Positions 36,758-47,260 of a DNA stretch of 64,000 bases are shown here, one piece after another; position 1 is the first letter of the stretch; each line of letters starts with the position of its first letter. A model generated the notes under the pieces. That model did no database searches. It had not been told where the DNA came from and worked only from the letters and a program-made list of their open reading frames with translations. Position numbers and translations under genes: made by a program. Source of the stretch: Endomychus coccineus (lineage: Eukaryota > Arthropoda > Insecta > Coleoptera > Endomychidae); assembly GCA_958510875.1 (NCBI GenBank), contig OY294067.1:263040180-263104179 (forward strand), read 5' to 3'.

Positions 36758-39169
36758 ATGGAAGGAACAACCACCTATCCTAAAGTTTTGAAGGAATACG
36801 GAAAGTTAATGAAGATACTAGCAAGAGAGAAGAATCGTAGAATATTTCTGGTAAGATGTAGGAATTTGCAAGTTTATCCAAATTTCATAATATCTAAATC
36901 AAAGGAGAATATGTTTAGCAAGGTGCTAAATAAGAAGGCGTACGCAAAATTATTAAATTCTTTTCATAAAAACTGTTTGAACCTGTGCATTAAAGAAGCA
37001 TGTGCAATTGTAGCTGAGGTTGAAAACAAAATCAAACTGGTTAAACAAACCTGTCATCAAAATTTTGATAGCAACTTTATATCGCAATTTTTTCAAATTC
37101 AGCATAACAATTTCGAAAAAAATTTCAACAAAATCAAAGCCATTCAATCTAAAAAGATAAATAATTTAATGAAAGACGTAACATATGAAAAAAAGAATAT
37201 CAATGAACAATGGTTGAAAAATCTAACTGACATAAAAATTCCGGATGAGGTGCAGCACACGTTAAGTTTAGGTCCGAAATTTGCATTGCCTAATAACAAT
37301 AATAAACTGCCTATCGATAATATTATTGCAAATTTAGAATGCGGAATTAGGAATAAAAATGTAGAAGAGAAAAACGAAATTAGAAACAAAGTTTGTAACA
37401 TCTTGACAAACAAAAAGAACAAACAGAAGGCAGAAGTTGGGATTGCAAAGAATCGTTTTAACTATCATACAAAAATAACAAAAGATTTCTTAGATGCTAA
37501 CCCTCAAATATTAGTTTTGAACGCGGATAAATGTAATAAAACCGTCATAATGCATAGAAATGACTATGAAAACAAAATAGGAAACCTTTTAAATGATGAA
37601 ACAACTTATAAAAAATTAAAATCTGATCCTACTTTATCAGTACAAAACAACATGAATAAAAAATTGATAAATAAATGGCATAAGAATAAGATAATCCCTA
37701 TTGAATTAAAAAATAAATTAATTTGCCATAATGGGCTTGCACCTTATATCTATGGGCTTCCCAAACTGCATAAAAATGATATACCTCTAAGACCCATTGT
37801 TAGTAATATTGGAGCGCCCACTTACAATTTATCAAAATTTCTATCAAAATCTATCAATAATATAATAGGAAAAAATGAATTCTATGTAAAAGATTCATGG
37901 CACTTTAATGAATTTATAAAAAATCAATCCGTACCCGTAAACCATCAACTGATTTCCTTGGACGTTGTTTCTTTATTTACAAATATACCTGTTGTTTTGG
38001 CATTGAATAGCATCAAAAAACGTTGGGCAGAGATTAAAAACCACACACCTCTAGATCAATCGGAATTTATAAATGCTGTAAAATTTTGTTTAGAGTGCAC
38101 ATACTTTCAGTATGGTGAGCAATTTTTTGGACAAATATTCGGCACAGCAATGGGATCTCCTATTTCAGCTACCATTGCTAACCTCGTTATGGAGTGCCTA
38201 GAGGAATCTGTTATGAGTTCATTAGATTTTCGGCCTGTATTCTTTAAACGGTATGTAGACGATTGCCTTATGTGTGTTCCCAACGATAAAATTCAATATG
38301 TAATTGATAAATTTAACAATTTTCACTGTAAACTTCAATTCACTTGTGAAATAGAATTAAACAATAACATAAATTTCCTAGATATGAACATTAGGCATGA
38401 TGCTGATGGAAGAATAAAAACCTCTTGGTTTACTAAAGAAGTATGGTCTCAACGTTATCTTCACTTCAATTCCGTTGCACCAGCTTGTTATAAAAAAAGT
38501 GTCATAAACAGCCTTACAGATCGCGCGATAAAATTGTCCCACGCAGATGACCGCCCCAAAAATTTAAAAATTGTTCGTACTACACTAGAATTGAATGGCT
38601 ACCCAAAAACTTTTTTCAATCCTATCATTAAAGAAAGAATAAACAAAATCTATAATGGTTCGTCTAATAAAAATAACATAAAAGGTAATACAGACAATTT
38701 TATAACTCTACCTTACATTCCGGAGACCTCAGAGAAAATCAAAAAATGTTTGAAAAAGTATGATATAAATGTTGCGCATAAACCTACTAACTGTGTTGGG
38801 AAATATTTCTCAAATCTAAAACCGTTAATACCCAAAGATAAACAAACCCACACAGTGTATAAATTGAATTGTTTAGATTGTGATGGAACCTATACTGGAA
38901 TCTCTAAACAATATTTACAAAAAAGAATGTACGGCCATAAATATAGCACAAGAAATAACAACTTAGAAAATTCCACCGCCCTTGCTAAGCATTGCTTTGA
39001 TTATAACCATCAATTTGATTACAAAAATGTTAACATCTTAACTAAGGAAACTAATTATTATAAAAGATCTATCCTGGAGATGATTCACATAAAACGGGAC
39101 CCCAAATCTGTAAATCATAAGGTAGACACACAAAATCTAAGTCATATTTATACTAATTTGATTAAATAA
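36758..39169 (+). CDS. Penelope-like polyprotein: reverse transcriptase + GIY-YIG endonuclease
   Basis: 803 codons, uninterrupted. The enzyme class copies element RNA and nicks the target DNA. Residues 1-230 are a lysine/asparagine-rich N-terminal region. RT region: LNADKCNKTVIM (255-266), GLPKLHK (333-339), RPIVSNIGAPTYN (345-357), motif A SLDVVSLFTNIP (D402), motif B FGTAMGSPISATIAN (461-475), motif C RYVDD (D501, D502), INFLDMNI (538-545). GIY-YIG domain from about 698: VYKLNC, a CLDC pair (C705, C708), TYTGISKQYLQKRMYGHK with candidate catalytic Y712 and R723, and E774 in RSILEMIHIKR. No ATG lies between an in-frame stop at 36701-36703 and this ATG, so it is the first possible start. Length is near that of known Penelope proteins. 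All catalytic positions I can name are present, so it may be functional. The C259 in place of the usual glycine of ADKG is the one oddity. Subfamily is not assigned. Confidence 0.95.
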   Translation: MEGTTTYPKVLKEYGKLMKILAREKNRRIFLVRCRNLQVYPNFIISKSKENMFSKVLNKKAYAKLLNSFHKNCLNLCIKEACAIVAEVENKIKLVKQTCHQNFDSNFISQFFQIQHNNFEKNFNKIKAIQSKKINNLMKDVTYEKKNINEQWLKNLTDIKIPDEVQHTLSLGPKFALPNNNNKLPIDNIIANLECGIRNKNVEEKNEIRNKVCNILTNKKNKQKAEVGIAKNRFNYHTKITKDFLDANPQILVLNADKCNKTVIMHRNDYENKIGNLLNDETTYKKLKSDPTLSVQNNMNKKLINKWHKNKIIPIELKNKLICHNGLAPYIYGLPKLHKNDIPLRPIVSNIGAPTYNLSKFLSKSINNIIGKNEFYVKDSWHFNEFIKNQSVPVNHQLISLDVVSLFTNIPVVLALNSIKKRWAEIKNHTPLDQSEFINAVKFCLECTYFQYGEQFFGQIFGTAMGSPISATIANLVMECLEESVMSSLDFRPVFFKRYVDDCLMCVPNDKIQYVIDKFNNFHCKLQFTCEIELNNNINFLDMNIRHDADGRIKTSWFTKEVWSQRYLHFNSVAPACYKKSVINSLTDRAIKLSHADDRPKNLKIVRTTLELNGYPKTFFNPIIKERINKIYNGSSNKNNIKGNTDNFITLPYIPETSEKIKKCLKKYDINVAHKPTNCVGKYFSNLKPLIPKDKQTHTVYKLNCLDCDGTYTGISKQYLQKRMYGHKYSTRNNNLENSTALAKHCFDYNHQFDYKNVNILTKETNYYKRSILEMIHIKRDPKSVNHKVDTQNLSHIYTNLIK

Positions 39170-39670
39170 TCTCTTGCAAATTCTTACATACGTCTTTATA
39201 AGTGTAGAAAATGTTTTTAGGAAGAATTCGTAATTGTTATTTCCCAGTACAGGCCTGAAACCGTTCTTAAGGGCCTTGTCATAAATCCTACACATCTGGT
39301 TTCGAAAGTAGATACTTGACAAATAACTTCGTTCTTCTCATTTGTTGTGAGAATACCAATCAATATGCACTCATATATTTTAATAATATTACTGAATAGC
39401 GGATTCTTACTACAAAAAAATAATTTTTTATACATTAATTCTGACGATACAATTCGATTATTCGTGGTTCTGTTCGTTTCGACGGCGTGGGCTCTTTTAA
39501 TTGAAGTTTAATTGTGCGATTTGGACGCTTGTGCTAAATTAGTTTTAATAAACCCCCTTTTTAGACATAGTGAGTCTTCTGATGATGGTCGTGAGACCGA
39601 AACGTACGTAAAGACGAATAGTTAAAACAAAGTGTTATTGTGACCTATTTCCCGAGAATTTTTATATATA
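39170..39670 (+). other. PLE 3' untranslated / terminal-repeat region
   Basis: Nearly identical to 36201-36705. It carries the ribozyme motif and ends in an AT-rich tail (tttatatataatt) directly at the target duplication. There is no poly(A) tail, as expected for this class. Confidence 0.85.
39574..39615 (+). ncRNA. Hammerhead ribozyme motif (copy 2 3' end)
   Basis: Identical to 36606-36647. CTGATGA at 39579-39585, GAAA at 39599-39602, stem I gtctt at 39574-39578 with aagac at 39611-39615, predicted cleavage after A39610. Confidence 0.85.
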
Positions 39671-39683
39671 ATTCCAATAATAC
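39671..39683. repeat. Target-site duplication of the PLE composite, right
   Basis: attccaataatac, identical to 33805-33817. Its first bases overlap in sequence with the element's own aatt end, so the true duplication may be a few bases shorter. Confidence 0.8.
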
Positions 39684-40950
39684 ATTATTCATATATTTCA
39701 TGGTTTCGTATGAGCAACATACATTGACAAAATATGCATTTTCAATTTCATCGTGGCCAATTGTTTGTGCCTCCTACTATTTGATACTCAGTGTGAAAAG
39801 TTGATAGCCATTTGAACTTTTCAAGCCAACCATTTGACATGACAGTTAGATCATATAATTATGGTCATGATTGAATTATTTTGCTTATTCCGTTATAATT
39901 AAACTAATATAAGTTAAATAAGGCATTCACAGAAATGCAATCTTTAGGTAACTTATTCTCTCAGAATAATCTTGAAACTGACCATCAAAAGTTATATACA
40001 AGTTTTATTACATTATTGTAAAACGACAAGATACATTATGATTATATGATTAAAATGGTTTCAATTTTTATAACAACGTGATTTAATATTATATCATTTC
40101 CTAATTTACAATTAATGAAGTAGACGAGCTATGCAGGAAAATTGGTTTACAATGTTAGTTTATACTATGTCTGTCAAGATAAAATATATTGTTCATAATT
40201 TGTATCATTCATAATTGCTATATGATTCAGAGATTTCGGAATATAGCATTAAAAAAATATTATGTCATCTCATATAATATATTAATGATTAAAATCACGT
40301 AAAAAATTCAACAATTCTTTCTTATACCCTCACATTTAGTCGTCAGGATCGTCAGTGATTTCTATAACATCCTAATTATAGCATGTTCCTAGTCGACAAA
40401 ACGTTATTTTAGAGTTGCGTTATCATTCTGGAAATACATATAGAAATAATGAACTCGAAAGCAGACATATTTTATGGTCCTGCAAAAGATAGATCAATGT
40501 TATTTTCGCAGATGCCAAGAATAAATCAATGAAAAGTGGTTCATCTAAGATGTTCTAAGATAGCAAGTGAACTATAGTGGTAGGCTATGGCTCGTGGCGT
40601 CATGGTTCGAAACAAATGACTGACAGAGCGAGGATAATGCCGAGCGTTACCTACTGCTATTAAAATAATTATGATTGGAGTTTACTTGTTCTTCATAATA
40701 ATCATTCAGTTGTTTTGACAATGTACGTCGTTTTACAGTTATTGAAGTTTCTAAGATAAGTGGAAAATCTTCCGTCAAATTTTATTATGATAGCAGTCAT
40801 TATGTTCTCATTTGGTTGTAATCGAGCTATCCTTCAAATCTTTAACCCAAAATTTTAATTCTGGTGACAAAATGTGGCTATTGCATAATAGAGTGAGAGA
40901 GTTTAATTACATCAACTAAAATCAAAATTATATTCATGAATTTCAAGTCT
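39684..40950. other. No gene seen
   Basis: AT-rich. Nothing recognisable. Confidence 0.4.
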
Positions 40951-40954
40951 CATC

Positions 40955-42088
40955 TTTTCGAATATGAGAGAGCTAACTGCCATGTGGGTGCCGCATTTTC
41001 TCTCTGTTGACAACAAACGTGACCGTGTGACAACTTCAAAGGAGTGTTTGTTGATGTTCAAGCGCGATAAGAAGGACTTATGCGCATTTCGTAGCCGTGG
41101 CCGAAACATGGATCCATCACAACACACCAGAGATCAAAGAACAGTCAAAACATGGGACTTGTCCTGGCGAATCGAAGCCAAAAAAAACCATGCGCATATT
41201 CAATCCAGACTGAGATATGGACTGATTTTCTGGGCCAATTCTAATGAAGCTTCTCGCATTTTCATTCTACAAGAAAAGTGCCTTAGAAGTGAACTGAAGT
41301 TGTAGACAACATTTTGTGGATCAAAAGCTAATCACCTTATACAGTCTCCTAATCTTAGATTCGGTTAAGTTTGTGATTGATAACAAACGTTTGTTTAAAG
41401 AACATGATGACGATCATGGATACCATTCTAGATTTAAAAATGATGTCGTTGTTGAGAAATTTAATTATTCGTTTTTGCAAAAGAACGTAAAATACATAAT
41501 AACTAAAATTTATAATAAAATACCACCTATAAGTAGATGCCTACCAAAAGTAATATTGAAAGCAAAGCTGAAAACATTTTTGATTTCAAAAGCCTACTAT
41601 TCACTACAGAATTATTTCAATGATGAAGTACTTTTAATTTAAACTATCTGACGATATTTTGGAACATTTTATTTGTAACAGTGTAATAATGTATTAGTAT
41701 TTATTAATAATTGTATGTAGGTCTTATTGATTGTTTGACGTTGTTCTACGCCCGAACAGGCATTTGTGTATATTTATATGAGCATTTTATGTTTTACTTG
41801 TATTGTAATTGTATGTATATGAACTAATAAATTTACTAACTCACTCATTCTCCAGATTTGGCACCCTGCGATTTCATCTATTCCCAAAATTGAAAAAATG
41901 GTTTGGCGATAGAGATACGGCTCCTACGATCAGCTCATCGCAGAAACAAACGCCTATTTTGAAGATAGCCTAAATCGTATTATTAGAAAAACGTTCGACG
42001 AATGGTATCGGACAATAAGAAAATTATGTTGAGAAATAAAATGAATCATTTCTTGTTTCATTTTTCAGGAACTTTTCACCGTGCCTCG
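40955..42088 (+). mobile_element. mariner fragment interrupted by a LINE
   Basis: A 5'-truncated mariner beginning in the linker (MRELTAMWVPHFLSVDNKRD) and running through RVTTSKECLLMFKRDKKDL, DPSQHTRDQRTVK and WRIEAKK to about 41200. It resumes at about 41846 with the third catalytic block (SPDLAPCDF) and LKKWFGDR, and ends in a 3' inverted repeat (aacttttcaccgtgcctcg) at a TA at 42089-42090. The middle of the catalytic domain has been replaced by the insert at 41208-41845. Same family as 13938-15097. Confidence 0.8.
41208..41845 (+). mobile_element. 5'-truncated non-LTR element nested in mariner
   Basis: Encodes the C-terminal end of a LINE ORF2: RLRYGLIFWANSNEASRIFI, then after a frame break LYSLLILDSVKFVIDNKRLF, HGYHSRFKNDVVVEKFN, NKIPPISRCLPKVILKAKLK. 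The stop at 41640 is followed by about 200 bp of 3' untranslated sequence ending in an actaactcactc tail. The layout (arginine/tyrosine-rich end of the RT protein, short 3' region) is like CR1/Jockey-group LINEs. It lies exactly where mariner coding is missing. Confidence 0.7.
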
Positions 42089-42089
42089 T

Positions 42090-42960
42090 ATTATCAATAT
42101 TTTTTTGATTAAAGAAAGATCTTTCACAGACTCAACCTCCTAAAATCTATTTGTATTTATGCCCTCCAAAGCTAATTTTTTTCAAGCTCTTCTTAAAATT
42201 GAATTTTTATAGATATCATCATGTTCCAACTGCTGCTGATGTATTCATAATTATTGTATATAATACTATGAAGGTTGCATAGCATAAGGGGTTGTGTGAT
42301 TAAAAATACGCTTCAAATAACGCACAGTGAATATTTTCAATTACAAAGAACACACGCGTTGTTCAAAATCAAGTAATTCTTATTCGGAACGAGAATCGAG
42401 AGCTATCTATAAATAAACTGCTTTCAAACTATATGATTAAAATTGTTCGGGAAAAAAGTTGCATCAGTCAGTACAATTTGAAATTGCTATTTCATTCAAT
42501 CCCAGCAACTTAAACTTGTAAAAACCTAATCTCACAATGAAATAACTGTTTGCGAACGGAAATTCTATATTGCTTCATATAAGAATATCTGGATGTGTGC
42601 ATTTTTGTCATGAATAAAACTTTATTGATTGGCACTGAAAAAAATATGATCTCGTACAATCTTGATGTAATATTATTCTTCCCAATTATATAGTATATCC
42701 TATGAAGAAAAGTTAAGTCCCCTTTTTATGATCATCATTCCAATGACAAATGGAATCCGAAAGAATATTTGGCATGATATAACAAGACAACACAACGATC
42801 AATCCAATAAATAAGGAAACTCGACAAGACATGATGAAATCAAACATTGTACCATCTTGCATCATAACATTATTTTTCTCTTGATGCAGTTGTACAATGT
42901 GTGATATATAACTGGTATATTCCTTGATTATTTCATAAAAGCGATAGTAACTCATCTATA
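42090..42960. other. No gene seen
   Basis: AT-rich, with no recognisable coding on either strand. Confidence 0.4.
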
Positions 42961-42964
42961 TGAT

Positions 42965-43600
42965 GGAAAAGCACAGGTTGAAGTTCAAAACTCCTGCCCG
43001 ATCTCTTTGTCATCCAATATTTCGAAGGTATTGGAGAAGCTTATTGTAATGATTATTTTGATAAAATGTGCACACTAGTCACAAATCAATATGGTGAAGA
43101 CTTGGCAAATCCACACAAGATGCTATTTGAGCACTTATTTCTAAGGGGTATAACAATCTAACTATATCTAAGTCATGCTTGGCAATATTTGTGGATAAGG
43201 CTTTGGGCACTGTCAATCTTTACATATTACTTTAAACATTAGAAGACTATGGTTTAATCAATAGAGAATAAATAATAAAACTGAACGATAAGACGAGGTC
43301 CCATTAGAAGTGAACTCTGAAATACCACAGGGAACTGTTCTGGGGTCACTCTTAATTATTGCTTACGTAAATGATTTATTAAGTCGTATCGAAGAAATAC
43401 CTATTATAACATACGCTGATCATACAGTTCTTTTGATCGATGGAATCTCATGGAATTTATTAGAAGAAACAGAAGAAAATAGTATGGGAATATTTTGTTC
43501 CTAGTGGAATCATGATCTTCTACTATTGAATAGTAAGAAAACCAAATTACTATAGATAGATAGATAGATGAATTGAATGTCGGTTGATAAATATTAGCAA
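42965..43600 (+). pseudogene. Non-LTR reverse transcriptase fragment
   Basis: Plus-strand RT remnant: CPISLSSNISKVLEKLIV near the start, then stops and small indels, then an open stretch at 43310-43504 with motif B (EIPQGTVLGSLLIIAYVNDL) and a motif C that reads ITYADHTVLL, that is YADH instead of YADD. It ends near LLLLNSKKTKL. Different from the Jockey-like family; CR1- or Jockey-group is a guess. Inactive. Confidence 0.7.
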
Positions 43601-43671
43601 ATATTTGACCTACTTTACACCTGGAATTATAAATTTATTATCGGCCGTATGACGTATGAACAAATGTGATA

Positions 43672-43807
43672 GAGTTCTACTCCCAGATAACGATTCAAAT
43701 CAAAAGGATATGGCAGCCTAATGTTTTGACTCCATTCAATAATTGGAATGGACAAAGATGCTGCATCGTTACGTATTTTCCACGCTTTCATATGTGGAAG
43801 CATAAAC
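43672..43807 (+). repeat. 136-bp direct repeat A, left copy
   Basis: Same as 44123-44258 except for a few substitutions. It appears to be part of an RTE-like LINE that continues after the right copy. The two copies bracket the insert at 43808-44122. Confidence 0.85.
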
Positions 43808-44122
43808 GGCTAAACGAATGGAGCTGATGCTCACTTTCGGTATAATACGGAAGTACCGCAGATACTGACAATAATAATTTGTGTACCGTTTATTTGAAAA
43901 CACTTTTTTTCTTGGATCCTTTTTTCATTTCATTTGGGCGATTCTTAGTACCCACTCCCTAACTCTAGTTCCCTATATTAGTCTGTACAGGTTCTCCACG
44001 GATTAGTGGTTGTACTCTTCGGATGATAGCCTAGACTGCCCGAATATTGCTTGTCATTTGCAATCCAGCACTTCGCATTCTGATAGTATGTATTTTGGTC
44101 ATTTCCGTCCTTCTGCCGCATT
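43808..44122 (-). mobile_element. LINE-like 3' fragment B between 136-bp repeats
   Basis: Nearly identical to 46529-46834, where it is part of a longer block. Here it is cut at ctgccgcatt. Read on the minus strand, the shared outer end (ccattcgtttagcc) would be the 3' end and the cut end the truncated 5' end, as for a truncated LINE insertion. The copy here has about 8 extra bases (atttgtgt) relative to 46.5 kb. Confidence 0.65.
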
Positions 44123-44540
44123 GAGTTCTACTCCCAGATAACGATTCAAATCAAAAGAATATGGCAGCCTAATGTTTTGACTCCATTCAATAATTGGAAT
44201 GGACAAAGATGCTGCATCGTTACGTATTTTCCACGCTTTTATAAGTGGAAGCATAAACTCTCAAGAAGAGTCTCGTCAACAACCAGGAAGGATGCGAAAT
44301 TAAAGACAACTTGAAAAAAGAAAACTTAAATATCTGAGCCACATAATGAGAAGTCCCAAATACACACTTCTCCAACTGATAGTACAGATAAAAATTAATG
44401 GAATGAAGGAATATTGGTGAATGCCACGTGTCATGTCCCAAAAACCTTGGTTTGGTTGCAGCAACACTTAAATTTTCAGAGCTGTATGATGGGGAACCTC
44501 CAATAGGAGATGCATTATATTTTGAATAAAACTTAGTCCA
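44123..44540 (+). pseudogene. RTE-like LINE C-terminal remnant (includes repeat A, right copy)
   Basis: After the right copy of repeat A (44123-44258) the plus strand reads LKKENLNI/KRRKLKYLSHIMRSPKYT, then LLQLIVQIKING and QKPWFGCSNT. This matches the familiar end of RTE-type insect LINE proteins (pattern RRKLEYLGHVMR, then LLQLI, then WF). Frame breaks and stops are present. Repeat A itself probably encodes the piece just upstream. Confidence 0.6.
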
Positions 44541-44639
44541 TGACAATTGCTTTCAAGTTTTCGATATTACATGCATTTATACAGAATATTTTCATTCGAT
44601 AGTATATAGGTATCAAAGAAGGTAGTTTAAAATCCCCAT

Positions 44640-45000
44640 GATTTCCATTTAAGGAAGTTTCCAAAATACAATCTCAAATTCGAGGATACCATTATTTTTA
44701 ATCTGCAAAATTCAGAACCCAGAAAATGGAGTTGTGGAGATTTGTTGAAGAAAGTGGACCCATTGCAGATCCCTGAAGGAACCCCTTTATTGCTCGTGAT
44801 ACGCACGTTTCGAAAACATGGGATTGTTTACGATCTAATATCTTAACATGAAATTGAACTGTCGAAACTGCAAATCCGAAATTGCTAATTTGAATGAATG
44901 AAAGTTAGTCACTAGCATGTACCAATTTCAATTCCTTTAAATGATCATGTGGGATTCTCAGAAATCGTGTTTCACGCTAATGGCTTGAATAGCCTGATAA
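44640..45000 (-). pseudogene. Non-LTR reverse transcriptase fragment, heavily decayed
   Basis: Minus-strand reading ILDRKQSHVFET, then SRAIKGVPSG and, after a one-base shift, AMGPLSSTNLHN. This is the pattern around RT motif B (NRKQ, GVPQGSxMGPLLF). Short and broken, so assigned only as a LINE RT. Confidence 0.4.
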
Positions 45001-45869
45001 TAAAACGTCTGATCACGATTTACGTTTCCAGAAATAGTTCCGAATTTCAATTACTTCCACGATGGGTAAATAACAGAAATCATGGTTGGGAGCAATAAAA
45101 ATGTTGGACAAGTTCGTAGAGGCGCGATCTTGCTGGGAAAGTAATTAACATCACTCAAATGCACACCAGGCTGCTCTCTGTGCATACATAAGAGCGCAAA
45201 AACCGGCATATTACGCCGTTTCTTCCAGCAATATTAGCTATGAACTCGGTTGGATGTGACGTATTATAAGCATAATTGCCGTAGTTGCGAAATACATCCT
45301 GCAAATTCTGAAATGGGTTTATCAACATTTAGAAAAATACGCACCCGTAAAGATGGACGTAATTCTGTTTTTTATGTTCCTCGTATTTCACTACTTTCAT
45401 ACGAGCTGACATTCGGATTGGCAGGAGACATAAATTCATTATACATCGAAGTATGTTCATCGTGCAAAATAAAATAGGCAAATGGATATTATGAGCAACT
45501 ATACAGCATGTACCCATTAGTGTATAGTTATGATCCAATAAATCCTGAATGGATTTTATGCACCAATATAAACTTGTAAATCTAGCCTCACATTTTTAGT
45601 GGATTTTAATACCATGTTACCTACGAGTTTAAATCTGATGTTCATAGAGTTGTCGAAGTTAAATTTTCAATAGAAATGTGTTTAAAGTATTCAATACGAG
45701 GGCACGAGTGAGTATTTTTCATCTTGGTTCTGTTGGTGACATCTATAAAAAGAATTATTTTGAGTTCTAATGACGATACCAATCGGAAAATTTGTTCAAA
45801 ACCATAATCGATTATTTGCTGCTCAACGAGAATATTGTCAAGATCCGGTTGTACCAAAAATGGGCATAA
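45001..45869. other. No gene seen
   Basis: Mixed composition. The 75-codon frame at 45250-45477 has no recognisable domain. Confidence 0.35.
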
Positions 45870-46195
45870 TCTACGATATTTTGAATGGATCTATTTTTAC
45901 TTCGTTTCCAAGTTTCTCATGTTTTTTTGGGATGATCTTCACCAGCCTATACCCAACTCTAGTGAACTCAAACTATGTTATTTTAAATTGAAATTTATTC
46001 TTATTATGTTTTCAGGTGCCTCGTGTTTTTGGGATCATCTTCATTAGCCTTTCCTGTACATAACTCTAGTGGACACAAACTTCGTAATATTAAATGAAAA
46101 ACTATTTTTACCGCGTTTTCAGATTCCTCATGATTTTTGGCATGAACTTCATCAGCCTTTCGTGTACCTAAGTCTAGTACCCTCAATGTCAACAA
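45870..46195. repeat. Tandem repeat, about three 106-bp units
   Basis: Blocks starting tttccaagtttctcatg (45905), tttcaggtgcctcgtg (46010) and tttcagattcctcatg (46117) are followed each time by a gatcttcaccagcct-like stretch, an aactctagt-like stretch and an AT-rich end. Periods are 105 and 107 bp, and a partial unit precedes the first. Confidence 0.75.
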
Positions 46196-46528
46196 AAAGT
46201 CATAATAACTGGATAATTGTCAACCATACGTAATGGGGACATTGATACAGATCGATGTGGAATTTAATTCTTCTTCATTTAGTAGAAGAAAAAATTGGCA
46301 ATCCATTTGGGAAAAAATAATTATGAACAGTCGAACATCCCTCAAACGTTTCCTCAAATTAGGAATATTTTTATTTGTTTTCCCCAATACTAAATGAAAC
46401 GAAATGAAGATCCATGTTTTTTTTCCTGAGCTCCTAATAACGATTTCGAAATATTAAAAACTTATTGATCTTCAAAGAGGAAGGTGCAAATTGATAAGTT
46501 TTCAAAGAAGGCTAATTTATTCGAAAAC

Positions 46529-47260
46529 GGCTAAACGAATGGAGCTGATGCTCACTTTCGGTATAATACGGAAGTACCGCAGATACTGACAATAATACCG
46601 TTTATTTGAAAATACTTTTTTTCTTGGATCCTTTTTTCATTCCATTTGGGCGATTCTTAGTACCCACTCCCTAACTCTAGTTCCCTATACTAGTCTGTAC
46701 AGGTTCTCCACGGATTAGTGACTGTACTCTTCGGATGATAGCTTAGACTGCCCGAATATTGCTTGTCATTTGCAATCCAGCACTTCGCATTCTGATAGTA
46801 TGTATTTTGGTCATTTCCGACCTTCTGCCGCATTGCCTGCAAAACAGATCACCGTTGTATAACCCCCATTTTCCCTCTCATTGTGGGGTGACCAGTGAGG
46901 AGGCTTTTTGTTATTCGAACCTGGCTCCTACTCATGTTGTCATCCCGAGTACAGGTTTTGGACATTTTGCATTCGCCTAAATGCCACAGTATACTGGAAC
47001 CCACATCAAAATTAATATGTTGTGTTCTGCCACAGCGGCATTCCCAACCAGTCAAAATATCACTTTTATACATACAACAGTCTTTCCCTGGCTTAGGACC
47101 CTTGTGTGTACGAGCTCCCCTCACCAGGTTTGTGTCCCTGATGTTGTCGTCTGTCCACTGGCTTCGATTTAGTGTGATTCTCCGAAGGCTGTTATTGGAT
47201 GAATCTTTGGGAGCTATGTGGCTTGTTGGTTTCATTTCAAGAATTTTCGCTCCCACAATT
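46529..47260 (-). pseudogene. LINE 3' end (longer copy of fragment B)
   Basis: 46529-46834 matches fragment B at 43808-44122, and the block continues into a 135-codon minus-strand frame (47256-46849). That frame contains CCMYKSDILTGWECRCGRTQ, then LGECKMSKTC and RITKSLLTGHP. A CxCG..Q cysteine cluster near the C terminus is common in LINE ORF2 tails, but the order here is unusual and the clade is uncertain. More GC-balanced than its flanks. Confidence 0.4.

Larger units (their letters stand above)
36706..39670 (+). mobile_element. Penelope-like element copy 2, apparently complete
   Basis: About 2.97 kb, from the junction after copy 1 to the right target duplication. It holds a short leader of about 52 bp, the intact ORF (36758-39169) and a 3' untranslated/terminal-repeat part of about 500 bp with a hammerhead motif. 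The 3' part is almost identical to the end of copy 1 (36201-36705), so copy 1's end serves as the upstream terminal repeat of copy 2. This is the head-to-tail arrangement typical of Penelope elements. Confidence 0.92.

Noticed and set aside
45905..46195. CRISPR-like array
   Set aside because: Units of about 106 bp are simple tandem repeats without distinct spacers, and the DNA is eukaryotic.
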